DNA of 64,000 nt from Chitinophaga deserti (GTDB lineage: Bacteria > Bacteroidota > Bacteroidia > Chitinophagales > Chitinophagaceae), in the NCBI RefSeq assembly GCF_003149455.1, contig NZ_QFFK01000005.1, forward strand, positions 434,001-498,000, read 5' to 3'. This document shows positions 43,997 through 53,520 of this stretch, piece by piece; within the stretch, counting starts at the first letter, position 1; every line of letters begins with the position of its first letter. The notes under the pieces are model-generated. The model did no database searches and was not told the DNA's origin. It saw only the letters and a program-made list of their open reading frames with translations. The position numbers were made by a program, and so were the translations under genes.

Positions 43997-45157
43997 ATGC
44001 CGATGGAGCAAACCATGCGCTGGTTCGGGCCTAACGATCCCGTAAGCCTGCGCGATATACACCAGGCCGGTTGTACCGGTGTGGTAACCGCATTACATCA
44101 CATTCCCGTTGGTGATATCTGGACGGTTGATGAGATCGAAAAGCGAAAAGCCCTTATTGAAGCTGCGGGCATGCGCTGGTCGGTAGTGGAAAGTCTCCCG
44201 GTACATGAACACATCAAACAATCTGCGGATAACGTACAACAGTATATCAGCCGGTATAAAGACAGTTTGCATAACCTCGCCCAATGCGGAATTAAAACGG
44301 TTACGTATAACTTTATGCCGGTGATGGACTGGATGCGGACGGATGTCAATTATGAACTGCCCACGGGCGCACGCGCACTGTACTACGACAGGGCAGCCTT
44401 CATCGCCTTCGACCTCTTTCTCCTGAAGCGCCCGAATGCAGAACAGGATTATTCCTCTGTAGAGATTAAACTGGCAGAAGCCAAATTAAATACGCTTTCA
44501 ACATCCCAACGCGAAACACTCTTTCACAATGCCCTGCTGGGCCTCCCCGGCAGCGACGAGCGTTTTACCCGGGAGGGAGTGCTCTACGCACTGGCGCAAT
44601 ACGCTCAAATCGATGCAGATACCCTGCAGGAAAACCTCTTTGCCTTTCTCAGTGAAGTAGCGCCGGTAGCCGAAGAAATTGGTATGAGTCTCGCCATTCA
44701 TCCGGACGATCCCCCTTACCCGCTGCTGGGCCTCCCCCGCATTGTAAGTACCGAAGCGCAGCTGCAGGCCATACTGGATGCAGTGCCCGTTGCTGCAAAC
44801 GGACTATGCTTCTGCACCGGCTCTCTCGGCGTGCGGGAAGATAACGACCTGCCCGGTATCGTGGAGCGGATGGGAGACAGGATTCACTTTATCCACCTCC
44901 GCAACATCCGCCGCAATGGCGGCGGAGATTTCTACGAAGCCAATCACCTCGATGGGGATGTTGACATGTTTGCTGTGGTCCGCGCCCTCACCGGTATCAT
45001 GCGCAGGCGCAAGGTTTCATTACCCATGCGGCCCGATCACGGGCACCAGATGCTTGATGATCTGGCAAAGCAAACCTATCCCGGCTACAGTGGTATTGGC
45101 CGGTTAAAAGGACTTGCAGAGCTGAGGGGGCTGGAGCATGCTTTGCTCCGGTTTTAA
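43997..45157 (+). CDS. uxuA: Mannonate dehydratase
   Basis: A 386-aa TIM-barrel metalloenzyme that converts D-mannonate to 2-keto-3-deoxygluconate in glucuronate breakdown. The N-terminus RWFGPNDPVSLRDIHQAGCTGVVTALH is divided over typical UxuA strands. The Mn2+/Fe2+ ligands are in the LAIHPDDPP segment (His and Asp), the CFCTGSLG Cys, and the FIHLRNI and MRPDHGH His residues. It starts 25 bases after moeA. No uxaC, uxuB or kdgK is adjacent, so it is isolated from the rest of the pathway. Confidence 0.95.
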   Translation: MPMEQTMRWFGPNDPVSLRDIHQAGCTGVVTALHHIPVGDIWTVDEIEKRKALIEAAGMRWSVVESLPVHEHIKQSADNVQQYISRYKDSLHNLAQCGIKTVTYNFMPVMDWMRTDVNYELPTGARALYYDRAAFIAFDLFLLKRPNAEQDYSSVEIKLAEAKLNTLSTSQRETLFHNALLGLPGSDERFTREGVLYALAQYAQIDADTLQENLFAFLSEVAPVAEEIGMSLAIHPDDPPYPLLGLPRIVSTEAQLQAILDAVPVAANGLCFCTGSLGVREDNDLPGIVERMGDRIHFIHLRNIRRNGGGDFYEANHLDGDVDMFAVVRALTGIMRRRKVSLPMRPDHGHQMLDDLAKQTYPGYSGIGRLKGLAELRGLEHALLRF

Positions 45158-45279
45158 AACATTTTCCTATCTTTGCGTGCATTCTTCCCAACAATCTGCC
45201 TTTTAATTTATTGTATTACCTGATGTTGTCCTGAACGGTGAATAACTGTTTGGTGTAACTATTATTTCAAAACCTTGCT

Positions 45280-46485
45280 TTGAAACGTTCTGCTTATTTA
45301 TCACTGATCCTCATCCTGGGGAGCCTTACCGCATTGGGCCCCTTTACGATTGATATGTACCTCCCCGGCTTTCCCGCCATCGCGAAAGATCTGGGGGTGG
45401 ATGTATCGGAAGTGGGGCTTACACTCTCCAGCTATTTCATCGGTATTTCACTGGGCCAGCTGTTATACGGCCCGCTGCTGGACCGCTTCGGGAGAAAGAA
45501 ACCCCTCTATGCCGGGTTGCTCCTGTATATAGCGGCATCCATTGGCTGTATATTCTCCACCTCGCTGGATAGCCTTATTTATCTCCGCTTCTTCCAGGCA
45601 GTAGGCTCCTGTGCTGCTGCTGTAGCCGCTATGGCCATGGTGCGCGATCTTTTTCCGGTGAATGAAAACGCGAAAGTGTTCGCATTGCTCATGCTGGTAG
45701 TAGGCGCTTCGCCCATGGTGGCCCCCACTATTGGCGGGTATGTAACCAGTTCCATTGGCTGGCATTCCGTGTTTACGATATTGACAGTGATGGGCATCGC
45801 TTTGCTGCTGGCATGCATCCTCTGGCTGCCCGACAGCTTCAAGCCAGATACTACGCTTTCTCTCATGCCGATGCCAATCATTAAGAACTTCTGGTCGGTG
45901 TGGACGGTACCGCAGTTTTATACCTACACCCTCACCGGTGCGGTGGCTTTCTCTGCTTTGTTCACGTATGTTTCCGGTTCACCAAAAGTATTCATGGAAG
46001 TGTTCCACCTGTCGGATAAAGCGTATGGATGGATATTTGCCGCACTGAGCGTGGGCTTTATCGGGGCCAGCCAGGTAAATACTTTGTTGCTGAAACGCTT
46101 CAGAAGCGAACAGATTTTGCCGGTTGCTTTAACTGTTATGACGGTAGCCTCCATCATATTTGCACTAGGTGCCTGGCAGGGCTGGCTGGGCCTGGGTGGT
46201 ACCATTGCCATACTGGCCGTGCTGCTCAGTTCTCTTGGCTTCGTGAATCCCAATACCGCCGCATTATCCCTCGCGCCTTTTGCGCGGAATGCGGGCACAG
46301 CATCATCCCTTATGGGAGCATTGCAAATGGGGGCAGGGGCATTGGCTTCTGTATGTGTGAGCCTGTTTAAAGAAAATACTGCATTGCCCATGGCTGCATG
46401 TATGGCTGGTGCTGCTTTCTTATCGTTGTTAGTCCTGCTGATAGGAAGAAGCAGGATCGCTGCAGCCAAAACCGTAAATGCCTGA
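45280..46485 (+). CDS. Bcr/CflA-type multidrug efflux MFS transporter
   Basis: A 401-aa inner-membrane proton antiporter with about 12 membrane segments. The N-terminal ALGPFTIDMYLPGFPAIAKDL is a hallmark of the Bcr/CflA family, and GQLLYGPLLDRFGRKKPL is MFS motif A. The start is TTG (45280-45282): the next ATG is inside the first membrane helix and an in-frame stop lies 24 bases upstream of the TTG. Possible substrates are bicyclomycin, chloramphenicol or other drugs; the substrate cannot be told from sequence. Confidence 0.9.
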   Translation: MKRSAYLSLILILGSLTALGPFTIDMYLPGFPAIAKDLGVDVSEVGLTLSSYFIGISLGQLLYGPLLDRFGRKKPLYAGLLLYIAASIGCIFSTSLDSLIYLRFFQAVGSCAAAVAAMAMVRDLFPVNENAKVFALLMLVVGASPMVAPTIGGYVTSSIGWHSVFTILTVMGIALLLACILWLPDSFKPDTTLSLMPMPIIKNFWSVWTVPQFYTYTLTGAVAFSALFTYVSGSPKVFMEVFHLSDKAYGWIFAALSVGFIGASQVNTLLLKRFRSEQILPVALTVMTVASIIFALGAWQGWLGLGGTIAILAVLLSSLGFVNPNTAALSLAPFARNAGTASSLMGALQMGAGALASVCVSLFKENTALPMAACMAGAAFLSLLVLLIGRSRIAAAKTVNA

Positions 46486-46593
46486 AATACTGCCACATCA
46501 CGGTAACGGATATATCCGGCAGATCAGCTGTAGTTAGTTTGTCATAGGTAGTACTGTGGAATTGTGTTACATTCGGATAAAATACTACCCCAC

Positions 46594-47265
46594 ATGCCTG
46601 CAAATCTCAGCGTCATCCTCACGGGCGCCACCGGAATGGTCGGAGAGGGCGTTCTGCTGGAATGCCTTGATAATCCGCATGTAGATAAAGTATTGATCAT
46701 CAACCGGAGTCCTTCCGGAATAACACATCCCAAGTTGCGGGAAATCATTCATGAGAATTTCTTCAACATCCGTCCCATAGCCGATCAGCTGGCAGGGTAT
46801 AATGCCTGCTTCTTCTGCCTCGGAGTTTCCTCCGTGGGAAAAAACGAGCCGGAGTATTACCGGCTTACCTACACGCTAACGCTGCATGTGGCAGAAATGC
46901 TGGCAGAGCGTAACCCTGAAATGGCTTTCTGTTACGTATCCGGCTCCGGCACCAATAGCTCCGAGCAGGGCCGCGTAATGTGGGCACGAGTGAAAGGGAA
47001 AACGGAGAACGATCTGATGAAGCTTCCTTTCCGCGCTGTGTACGCCTTCAGGCCCGGGTTACTTAAAGCAACGCCTGGGCAAAAGCACCTGTTGAAAGCC
47101 TATAAGTACATGGGCTGGATGTTCCCATTCTTCAGAACACTCTTCCCCGGGTTCGCCAGCACCTTGCAGGAGCTGGGCAAAGCCATGATCGAAGTATCGC
47201 GCAACGGATATTCTTCAAGGGTTATTGAAGTGAAAGATATTCACAAGCTGGCTGCCATCAAGTAA
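46594..47265 (+). CDS. NAD(P)-binding epimerase-like Rossmann protein
   Basis: A 223-aa atypical short-chain dehydrogenase from the ATG at 46594; another in-frame ATG lies 10 codons upstream. The dinucleotide motif is LTGATGMVGEGVL, and the active-site-type segment is FCYVSGSGTNS, with Ser but without the usual YxxxK (VMWARVKGKTE holds the Lys). It resembles the NAD-dependent epimerase/HTATIP2-like group. Substrate unknown. Its stop codon directly abuts the stop of the convergent flavoprotein gene. Confidence 0.8.
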   Translation: MPANLSVILTGATGMVGEGVLLECLDNPHVDKVLIINRSPSGITHPKLREIIHENFFNIRPIADQLAGYNACFFCLGVSSVGKNEPEYYRLTYTLTLHVAEMLAERNPEMAFCYVSGSGTNSSEQGRVMWARVKGKTENDLMKLPFRAVYAFRPGLLKATPGQKHLLKAYKYMGWMFPFFRTLFPGFASTLQELGKAMIEVSRNGYSSRVIEVKDIHKLAAIK

Positions 47266-48183
47266 TCACCAGGCTTCCTGAGTAAGCTGCCGGTTGGCGT
47301 TGGTACCTGCGAGGTGGCCTCCCATAGCGGCCATATACAACTGGTGCAAACCGGGATGTGTGAGGTCACCCGCGGCAAATACACCAGGCACCGTAGTGTC
47401 GAATGCTGCACCTACGGTTACCACACCATCAGGACTGATATCACAACCCAGTTGCTCCGCCAGTGAATTATGAAAGCGCAGTTTCTCCGGACGGTAATAC
47501 ACCGCACCTGCCGTTAGTTCCTCCCCATCTTCCAGTTTCACTTTCACCCCGCTGCCGCTTTTCTCCAGCGATGCAATGGCAGCAGTTTTTACCTGGTAAC
47601 CCTTCTCTTTGAATTTATCGAAGGTTGCTGTACTGATAGTGCTTTCTCCCTGTGTGAGGAAGGTAATATCGTTATGCCAGTTGGAGAGTGTAATGCCGTA
47701 ATGTTCCGCCGCTTCACCGTTAGCGATCACGCATACGGGTTGATGGCGTACTTCCCAGCCGTGGCAATACGGACAGTGGATCACGCGGCTCCCCCACAAT
47801 TCCTGCAGCCCCGGAATGTCAGCAAGGTCATCCTTCACACCGGTGGCGAGTATTACTTTCTTCGTGGCATATTGCACGCCGTCCTGCGTTGTGAGCAGGA
47901 AGCCGCTATCGGTTTTTGTGGCAGTGGTAACATATCCTTCCTGGAGCTTTACTGTTTCGTAAGGCACCAGCTGCTCCCGGGCAATGCGCAGCAGTTCTGC
48001 CGGCGGCGTACCGTCACGGGTAAAGAGGTTATGGGCATGCCCGGCAGGTTTATTGCGTGGGGCGCCACCATCGAGTACAAGCGTATGCCGCATGGTACGC
48101 CCCAGAGTAAGGGCCGCACTAAGGCCTGCGGATGAGCCGCCGACTACTATCACTTCGTAGGAATTGTTATTATTTGCTACCAT
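47266..48183 (-). CDS. Thioredoxin-reductase-like FAD/NAD(P) oxidoreductase
   Basis: A 305-aa flavoprotein with FAD motif VVGGSSAGLSAALTLGR, redox pair CPYC in IHCPYCHGWEV and the C-terminal FAD motif GVFAAGDLTHPG. The arrangement is that of low-molecular-weight thioredoxin reductases, but the CPYCHG context marks a subgroup whose electron acceptor is not thioredoxin in every case. The only possible start is the ATG at 48183, which sits 4 bases after a perfect -7 element. Confidence 0.87.
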   Translation of the reverse strand: MVANNNNSYEVIVVGGSSAGLSAALTLGRTMRHTLVLDGGAPRNKPAGHAHNLFTRDGTPPAELLRIAREQLVPYETVKLQEGYVTTATKTDSGFLLTTQDGVQYATKKVILATGVKDDLADIPGLQELWGSRVIHCPYCHGWEVRHQPVCVIANGEAAEHYGITLSNWHNDITFLTQGESTISTATFDKFKEKGYQVKTAAIASLEKSGSGVKVKLEDGEELTAGAVYYRPEKLRFHNSLAEQLGCDISPDGVVTVGAAFDTTVPGVFAAGDLTHPGLHQLYMAAMGGHLAGTNANRQLTQEAW

Positions 48184-48187
48184 GTTG

Positions 48188-48195
48188 CAAAAGTA
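48188..48195 (-). promoter_or_regulatory. -7 element directly before the flavoprotein start codon
   Basis: On the minus strand TACTTTTG matches TAnnTTTG exactly and ends 4 bases before the ATG, so the transcript may be leaderless. No -33 element was found. Confidence 0.4.
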
Positions 48196-48253
48196 GTGAT
48201 TACAGTATACGGACCATTGTGTTAATGCCGGTCATAATTGTACTTTTCACGGA

Positions 48254-50173
48254 TTAAGGAAGGTGTTCCTTCCGGATTCCCAGCTTTTTCATCTTGGAAT
48301 GTAACGTGGTAGGCGGCACCTGTAGCAGTTCTGCGGCTCCTCCGGCTCCCCATACACGGCCATTGCATTTTTTGAGGACGCTCAGGATGTGATCGCGCTC
48401 GTTTTCAGTAATGGTTTTAATGCGGTTATCGGTAACGGGGGCGGGAATATGCTCAGTTTGCCGGAACCCGGGGAGTATTACTTCCTCGATGTTAGGCCCC
48501 CGGCTGAGCAGCATGCTGCGCTCTATCAGGTGCTCCAGTTCCCGGATGTTGCCGGGCCAGTGGTACTGCTGCAATTGCGCCATAACCTTATCTGTAACGC
48601 CTGTAATCCTTTTCCCGGTTTTCTGGTTGAAGACGGATATGAAGTGTGCCACCAGTGCCGGAATATCTTCCGACCGGTCGCGCAGGCTGGGCAGTGTGAG
48701 GGGGAATACGTTCAGGCGGTAATAGAGATCGAGCCGGAAACGGCCTTCTGCCACCTCTTTCTCGAGGTTGCGGTTGGTAGCGGCAATGAAGCGCACATTG
48801 ATGTGAATGGGCGCCCTGCTGCCGAGGCGTTCTATTTCCCGTTCCTGTAATACGCGTAATAGTTTTGCCTGCAGCTCTATGGGCATTTCACCGATCTCGT
48901 CGAGGAATACGGTGCCTTCGTTGGCTTGTTCGAACTTACCGGTCCTGCGGTCGGCCGCACCGGTAAAAGCGCCTTTCTCATGGCCGAAAAGCTCAGATTC
49001 TATGAGCGATGCCGGCAGGGCAGCACAGTTCACTTTCACGAAGGGCTTGTTTCGCCGGGGAGATAGCCGGTGAATGCAATCCGCGATCCTTTCTTTACCG
49101 GTACCACTTTCTCCCAGAATGAGGATCGAGGTGTCGATAGGGGCTACCTGCGACAGGTGGTCGAATACTTTCAGGAGTAAATGACTGCTGCCCACGATGC
49201 CATCGAACACCTTCGCCTGCTGTGCTTTTTTAACAACCGGGGTGTTTTCCGTAGCAGGTGATTTGCCGTTGTTGTCATCTGTAAGTGCAGCCAGCAGATC
49301 GCGCTGGCGCTGGCAGATCTCCTGATGTATGGGCAGGTAAGCTTCCGGCATTTTACTGAAGAAGTGCAGCAGGCAGGTATCGCCGTTTTGCAGCAGGCAG
49401 GGATATACGAAAGATGATTGCAGCCGGAACGATTTTGCCAGCAACTGCAGGAAAGGAACATTTCGTTGTTCCTTTACAAATGCGGTACCATTAAAGATCG
49501 CAGGTTGTTCCCATGACTGCGATCCCTGCAACTGCGCCAATGCTTCCGGCTGCTGGCCGGTAATGTTCCCCAGTTCAGGAAGGCCCAGCTCCTGGTATTC
49601 GTTGTAGCCTATGCGGCGGTAGTCGCGGAGGTGGGTAAACTGTCCTTTGCGGCGGAAGCTTACAGACAGGTATTCGAACGGGATGTAAGGCTGCAATGCC
49701 ATACCCGCCTGCAATAGCCGCTCTTCCGTGGTGCCGCCTGCGGTTTGCAGTTGTGCAAGTGCTTTACGCAGCACCTTCTCTCTCCGCAAATGTGATTCAA
49801 GGCTGTTTACATGCCTGAAACGCGCTATTTCCAGCGTGGCCAGCACATCCCTTTCCCGGAATGGTTTCACGAGAAAGCCGTAAGGCTCTGTGGCTTTTGC
49901 GGCCGTAAGCACATCCTGGCTGGAGTTGGCACTGAGGTAAATGAATGCTATGTTGGCTTCACGCAGTTCATGGGCAAGGTCGATACCGGTTTGCCGGCCT
50001 TTGAGGAATATATCGAGCAGCACAAGGTCGGGTTTATCCTGCAGGATCATTTCCTGCGCCTGGGGTACCGAGCGTGCGATGCCGGAAACCCGGTAGCCGT
50101 TCTTTTCCAGCATAAGCCGGATATCGTTGGCTTCTACAAACTGATCTTCTACGATCAACACTTTTTCGTTCAT
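48254..50173 (-). CDS. Sigma-54-dependent response regulator (NtrC type)
   Basis: A 639-aa transcription activator. Domains in order: receiver with D54 (LVLLDIFLKG), a coiled-coil linker and GAF-like middle region (about 130-310), a sigma-54 AAA+ domain (about 330-560) with Walker A GESGTGKE and the sigma-54-contact loop GAFTGA, and a C-terminal Fis-type HTH (about 590-635, GGAAELLQVPPTTLHSKMKKLG). All elements needed for activation look intact. Its start overlaps the stop of the upstream kinase gene by four bases, so it is the output of the two-kinase operon. Confidence 0.94.
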   Translation of the reverse strand: MNEKVLIVEDQFVEANDIRLMLEKNGYRVSGIARSVPQAQEMILQDKPDLVLLDIFLKGRQTGIDLAHELREANIAFIYLSANSSQDVLTAAKATEPYGFLVKPFRERDVLATLEIARFRHVNSLESHLRREKVLRKALAQLQTAGGTTEERLLQAGMALQPYIPFEYLSVSFRRKGQFTHLRDYRRIGYNEYQELGLPELGNITGQQPEALAQLQGSQSWEQPAIFNGTAFVKEQRNVPFLQLLAKSFRLQSSFVYPCLLQNGDTCLLHFFSKMPEAYLPIHQEICQRQRDLLAALTDDNNGKSPATENTPVVKKAQQAKVFDGIVGSSHLLLKVFDHLSQVAPIDTSILILGESGTGKERIADCIHRLSPRRNKPFVKVNCAALPASLIESELFGHEKGAFTGAADRRTGKFEQANEGTVFLDEIGEMPIELQAKLLRVLQEREIERLGSRAPIHINVRFIAATNRNLEKEVAEGRFRLDLYYRLNVFPLTLPSLRDRSEDIPALVAHFISVFNQKTGKRITGVTDKVMAQLQQYHWPGNIRELEHLIERSMLLSRGPNIEEVILPGFRQTEHIPAPVTDNRIKTITENERDHILSVLKKCNGRVWGAGGAAELLQVPPTTLHSKMKKLGIRKEHLP

Positions 50174-53100
50174 ACTGCGAGGTTTTCCTGGTGAATGGAC
50201 AATACCGGGTGGGCAAACGTGTCTTCCGTAAACCGGATATGAATCACGGTGCCCTGCCGGCTGTGGATGCTGAACTGTCCGCCGAGGTCATTACTAAGAC
50301 CTTCCATAAGGCTCATGCCCAGCGAGCGGCTATGTCCCGGATCAAAATCAGGCGGCAGTCCCTTACCATCGTCGGCAATGGTAAGTGCGTAATTACCGCC
50401 TGTTTCCTGTTCAAGCGTTATGTGAATAATACCTTCCGCGTTATTGGGATAGGCGTACTTGATTGCATTGGTGATAGCCTCGTTAAGGATGAGGCCCAAT
50501 GGCACAGCCTGCGATACATCGAGCTGGATGGGTGCGATGTTTAACTGAAGGCGTATGCGGCGGCCGGCGCCGAAGCAGTCGAGCAGGTAATCCGTCAGTT
50601 CATGGATGTAATGCGGCATGTGGATGACGCCTACATTATCGGACTGATACAGCTTTTTATGGATGAGAGAAATGGCCTGTACGCGGTGCTGGCTGTCGCG
50701 GATGGCACCCAGCGCAGCATCGTTCTGCAGGTAAGCGCTCTGGCTGTTGAGCAGGCTCATTACGATCTGCAGGTTGTTTTTCACCCGGTGGTGTATTTCT
50801 TTCAGGAGCCATTCTTTTTCAGTGAGGAGCTTTTCCAGCGAAGTATTTTTCTGCCCTATTTCCACCTGTTTGATCTTCAGTGAACGGTTGTGCTTTTGCT
50901 TGAGGCGGTAACCGTTGATGAGCAGTCCGATGATGACAAGCAGGAGTGCCGCACCGCCAAAATATACGTTACTGATGATCCGTTCCCGCCTCACCTCGCT
51001 TACTTTGATCTGCGACTGCTTTTTCAGTACCTGCATACTTTTCTCTTTCAGGAGAAGGTCCTGGTCTTTCCGTTCCGCATCGCGGGTAATCTCTGCCTGT
51101 TGCAATGCTGCCTGTTGCAGTTTGGTTTGCTGCAGCAAACTATCGCGCTTCAGGATCAGGATGCTCTGGTTACGCAGTTTGATCTCCTGCAGCTGTGCCA
51201 GCAGCGACTGATCCTTTTTCTCCGTAGCATATTGAATCTGCAGTTCCGAAATCTGCCTGCTTTTGGAAACGTTGAACAGGGAATCGTTATAATACTTGAA
51301 CCACTGGTAATGCCCGATGGCCTGCCGGTAGTTGCCCAGCGCTGAATCGCACTGGAACAGCATGTAGTGCGCGTTGTTGGTAAGGGCAACACTGGCAATA
51401 TCAGCCCTGAAGCGGATGGCTTTACGGAGGTGCTCCGCTGCTTCGGTATACTTCTGTTTATGGAGGAAAAAACTACCGGTATTGAAATGCAGGAGGGTAT
51501 AGAGTTTATCGCCAACACGAATGTTGTCGAGGTTGTCGATGGATTGCATGAAGTATTTTTCAGCAAGATCGTTTTGCCCGAGCGCATGGTAACTTAATGC
51601 AAGGGCGCCCTGCAGCAGTCTTTCGGGATAGAAGGAGCCAGGCGGGTGCTCGCGGTATACCTGCTGAACGAAAGCGAGTGCTTCTGCAGGGTTGCGGTGC
51701 CTGATAAGGGATTCTGTAAGTGCAATCACAGCATAGTAGTCGACGTTAATACCCCTGTTGTGGGCATTCTTATACACTTTCTGATATGCCTGTATGCTGT
51801 TTTCGTACTGCCCCAGGTCGTAATAAATATCTGCCAGCCGGGTATGGAATATTTTGATGTCGGAAGTGTCGCGCGCATGTTCCGCCATTTTGAGGCCGGT
51901 TAAAGCATATTGTAAAGCGGCGCTCATATCTCCCCGCAACTGGGCAAGGAAGGCGAGGTGGCGGTTGAGTTTATAAGCCACAGGGTGCATATTGGCATAT
52001 TTCTTAGACAACTCCAGCAGCAAGGCCCTTGCTTCATCCGGCCGGGCATCTTCCCGGAGGTAACTGGCTTCTTCCAGGGCCGTTTCAATTTCATTTTCTT
52101 TATCTCCTGCCATGGCATTGTATTGCCTTGCCTTACCATAAGCTGCTGCTATGAGATGGTAGTTGAGCCGCTGGCGGCGGATGCTGTTGGCGTAATACAC
52201 CCATAGATATGCGATCATGGTAATGTGCCGCTTTGCCTGATAATGTGCGAGGGCCAGGTCTAAATACTTCCTGCCTTTGTCAGGATCACCCATCATGCAA
52301 TACGTTTTACACAGTTCTTTCCAGGTTTCTACCCGCATGGTATCCCGGCCAAGAGAGTCTGCTATCCGGAGGGCTGTGCTGAAGTAATTGACGGCAATAC
52401 TCAGCTGGTTGGGGTCGAAGGCGGGGAAGCCCGACTGGTATTGCCGCCCCATATCCACCAGCTTCCGGTAACGCGCTGCTCCGTTTAGAGAGGCGGGGAG
52501 GCGGGAGGGGGTGGAAAGCACTACATCTGCCGCTTTCACCAGGTCATTGGCGCGGGTGATACCGTTTTTATTACCTGCCATGCTATACCCTTCTGCCGCC
52601 AGCTTTCCGTAATAGCGGGCACTGTCTGCATTAAATGGCGGATTCAGGTGCCAGTTGGCCAATATCATACATATATCGCCCTTATAAGTGTTTTTCAGGT
52701 GAGGAACATATTGCTTGGCACGGGTATGCTGGCCACGATGGAGATCAGCATATGCCAGTATATAAAAACTGCGGTGCTCCAGTTCAAGTTCATTCCGCTC
52801 ACGGCCCAGGCGGATGGATTGCCTGGCGTAAATATCCGCACTGTCAAGATCAAGAGCGTTTCTTCCGGAGTTCCTTGTAAGATAGTCGTAACTGATGCGG
52901 TGCAGTAAGTGAACTTTACTGCCTATTGGTACTTCTGGAAGCAGGGCTACGGCGGCGGCAAGTTGTTTGCTTTCCATCAAAGCGGAAATGAGTGCCATGA
53001 AGCTGGCATCTGTGATGCCCGTCAGTTTTTCCCGTTTACCGATGGCGATAGACTTCTTCCCATACAGCACGGCAGAGTCCAGATCATACCTGTGTTCTCC

Positions 53101-53520
53101 GGGCTTCAGGGTATAATGGTAGCAAAGGTTGGAGTAGATGGATGCTTCCTGTTCAGGTGCAAGGGAAGGGGCCAGTTGTGCAGCCCGCCATGGTGTTTTC
53201 ATCTCTATCCACAGGTTGGCTATGCTGTATAGTATCCACATATACCTCTCCTGGTAACCGATACGGATGGCCAGCTGGCGGCTGCGTTCGAGGAAGTGAT
53301 ACGCACTGTCCATATCCGCTTTTGCTTCCCCGGGTTTAAGCATATAATATTTACCAGCGTCCAGTAAACGGACTACACGCTGGGAATCACTTTTTGCATT
53401 GGTAATGGCATCACGGACGGCAGCGGCATTTTGTGCACAGGCACTTCCTCCGTTTACCAGCAGCCAGCATAGCAGTAACCATGCTTTCAGAAGAAGGCCA
53501 TATGTATTGGAGTGACTCAT
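50170..53520 (-). CDS. TPR-containing sensor histidine kinase, second paralogue
   Basis: A 1116-aa membrane kinase. A signal peptide (about 1-29, SACAQ) precedes a periplasmic array of TPR-like helical repeats (about 30-760) and a coiled coil. One membrane segment lies at about 852-871 (FGGAALLLVIIGLLI), followed by a HisKA_2 dimerisation domain with phosphoaccepting His in EIHHRVKNN (H910/H911) and a HATPase domain with N box NEAITNAIKYA near 1013. The last 260 residues are nearly the same as in the upstream gene, whereas the TPR region has diverged. It overlaps both neighbours by four bases. Confidence 0.92.
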   Translation of the reverse strand: MSHSNTYGLLLKAWLLLCWLLVNGGSACAQNAAAVRDAITNAKSDSQRVVRLLDAGKYYMLKPGEAKADMDSAYHFLERSRQLAIRIGYQERYMWILYSIANLWIEMKTPWRAAQLAPSLAPEQEASIYSNLCYHYTLKPGEHRYDLDSAVLYGKKSIAIGKREKLTGITDASFMALISALMESKQLAAAVALLPEVPIGSKVHLLHRISYDYLTRNSGRNALDLDSADIYARQSIRLGRERNELELEHRSFYILAYADLHRGQHTRAKQYVPHLKNTYKGDICMILANWHLNPPFNADSARYYGKLAAEGYSMAGNKNGITRANDLVKAADVVLSTPSRLPASLNGAARYRKLVDMGRQYQSGFPAFDPNQLSIAVNYFSTALRIADSLGRDTMRVETWKELCKTYCMMGDPDKGRKYLDLALAHYQAKRHITMIAYLWVYYANSIRRQRLNYHLIAAAYGKARQYNAMAGDKENEIETALEEASYLREDARPDEARALLLELSKKYANMHPVAYKLNRHLAFLAQLRGDMSAALQYALTGLKMAEHARDTSDIKIFHTRLADIYYDLGQYENSIQAYQKVYKNAHNRGINVDYYAVIALTESLIRHRNPAEALAFVQQVYREHPPGSFYPERLLQGALALSYHALGQNDLAEKYFMQSIDNLDNIRVGDKLYTLLHFNTGSFFLHKQKYTEAAEHLRKAIRFRADIASVALTNNAHYMLFQCDSALGNYRQAIGHYQWFKYYNDSLFNVSKSRQISELQIQYATEKKDQSLLAQLQEIKLRNQSILILKRDSLLQQTKLQQAALQQAEITRDAERKDQDLLLKEKSMQVLKKQSQIKVSEVRRERIISNVYFGGAALLLVIIGLLINGYRLKQKHNRSLKIKQVEIGQKNTSLEKLLTEKEWLLKEIHHRVKNNLQIVMSLLNSQSAYLQNDAALGAIRDSQHRVQAISLIHKKLYQSDNVGVIHMPHYIHELTDYLLDCFGAGRRIRLQLNIAPIQLDVSQAVPLGLILNEAITNAIKYAYPNNAEGIIHITLEQETGGNYALTIADDGKGLPPDFDPGHSRSLGMSLMEGLSNDLGGQFSIHSRQGTVIHIRFTEDTFAHPVLSIHQENLAV

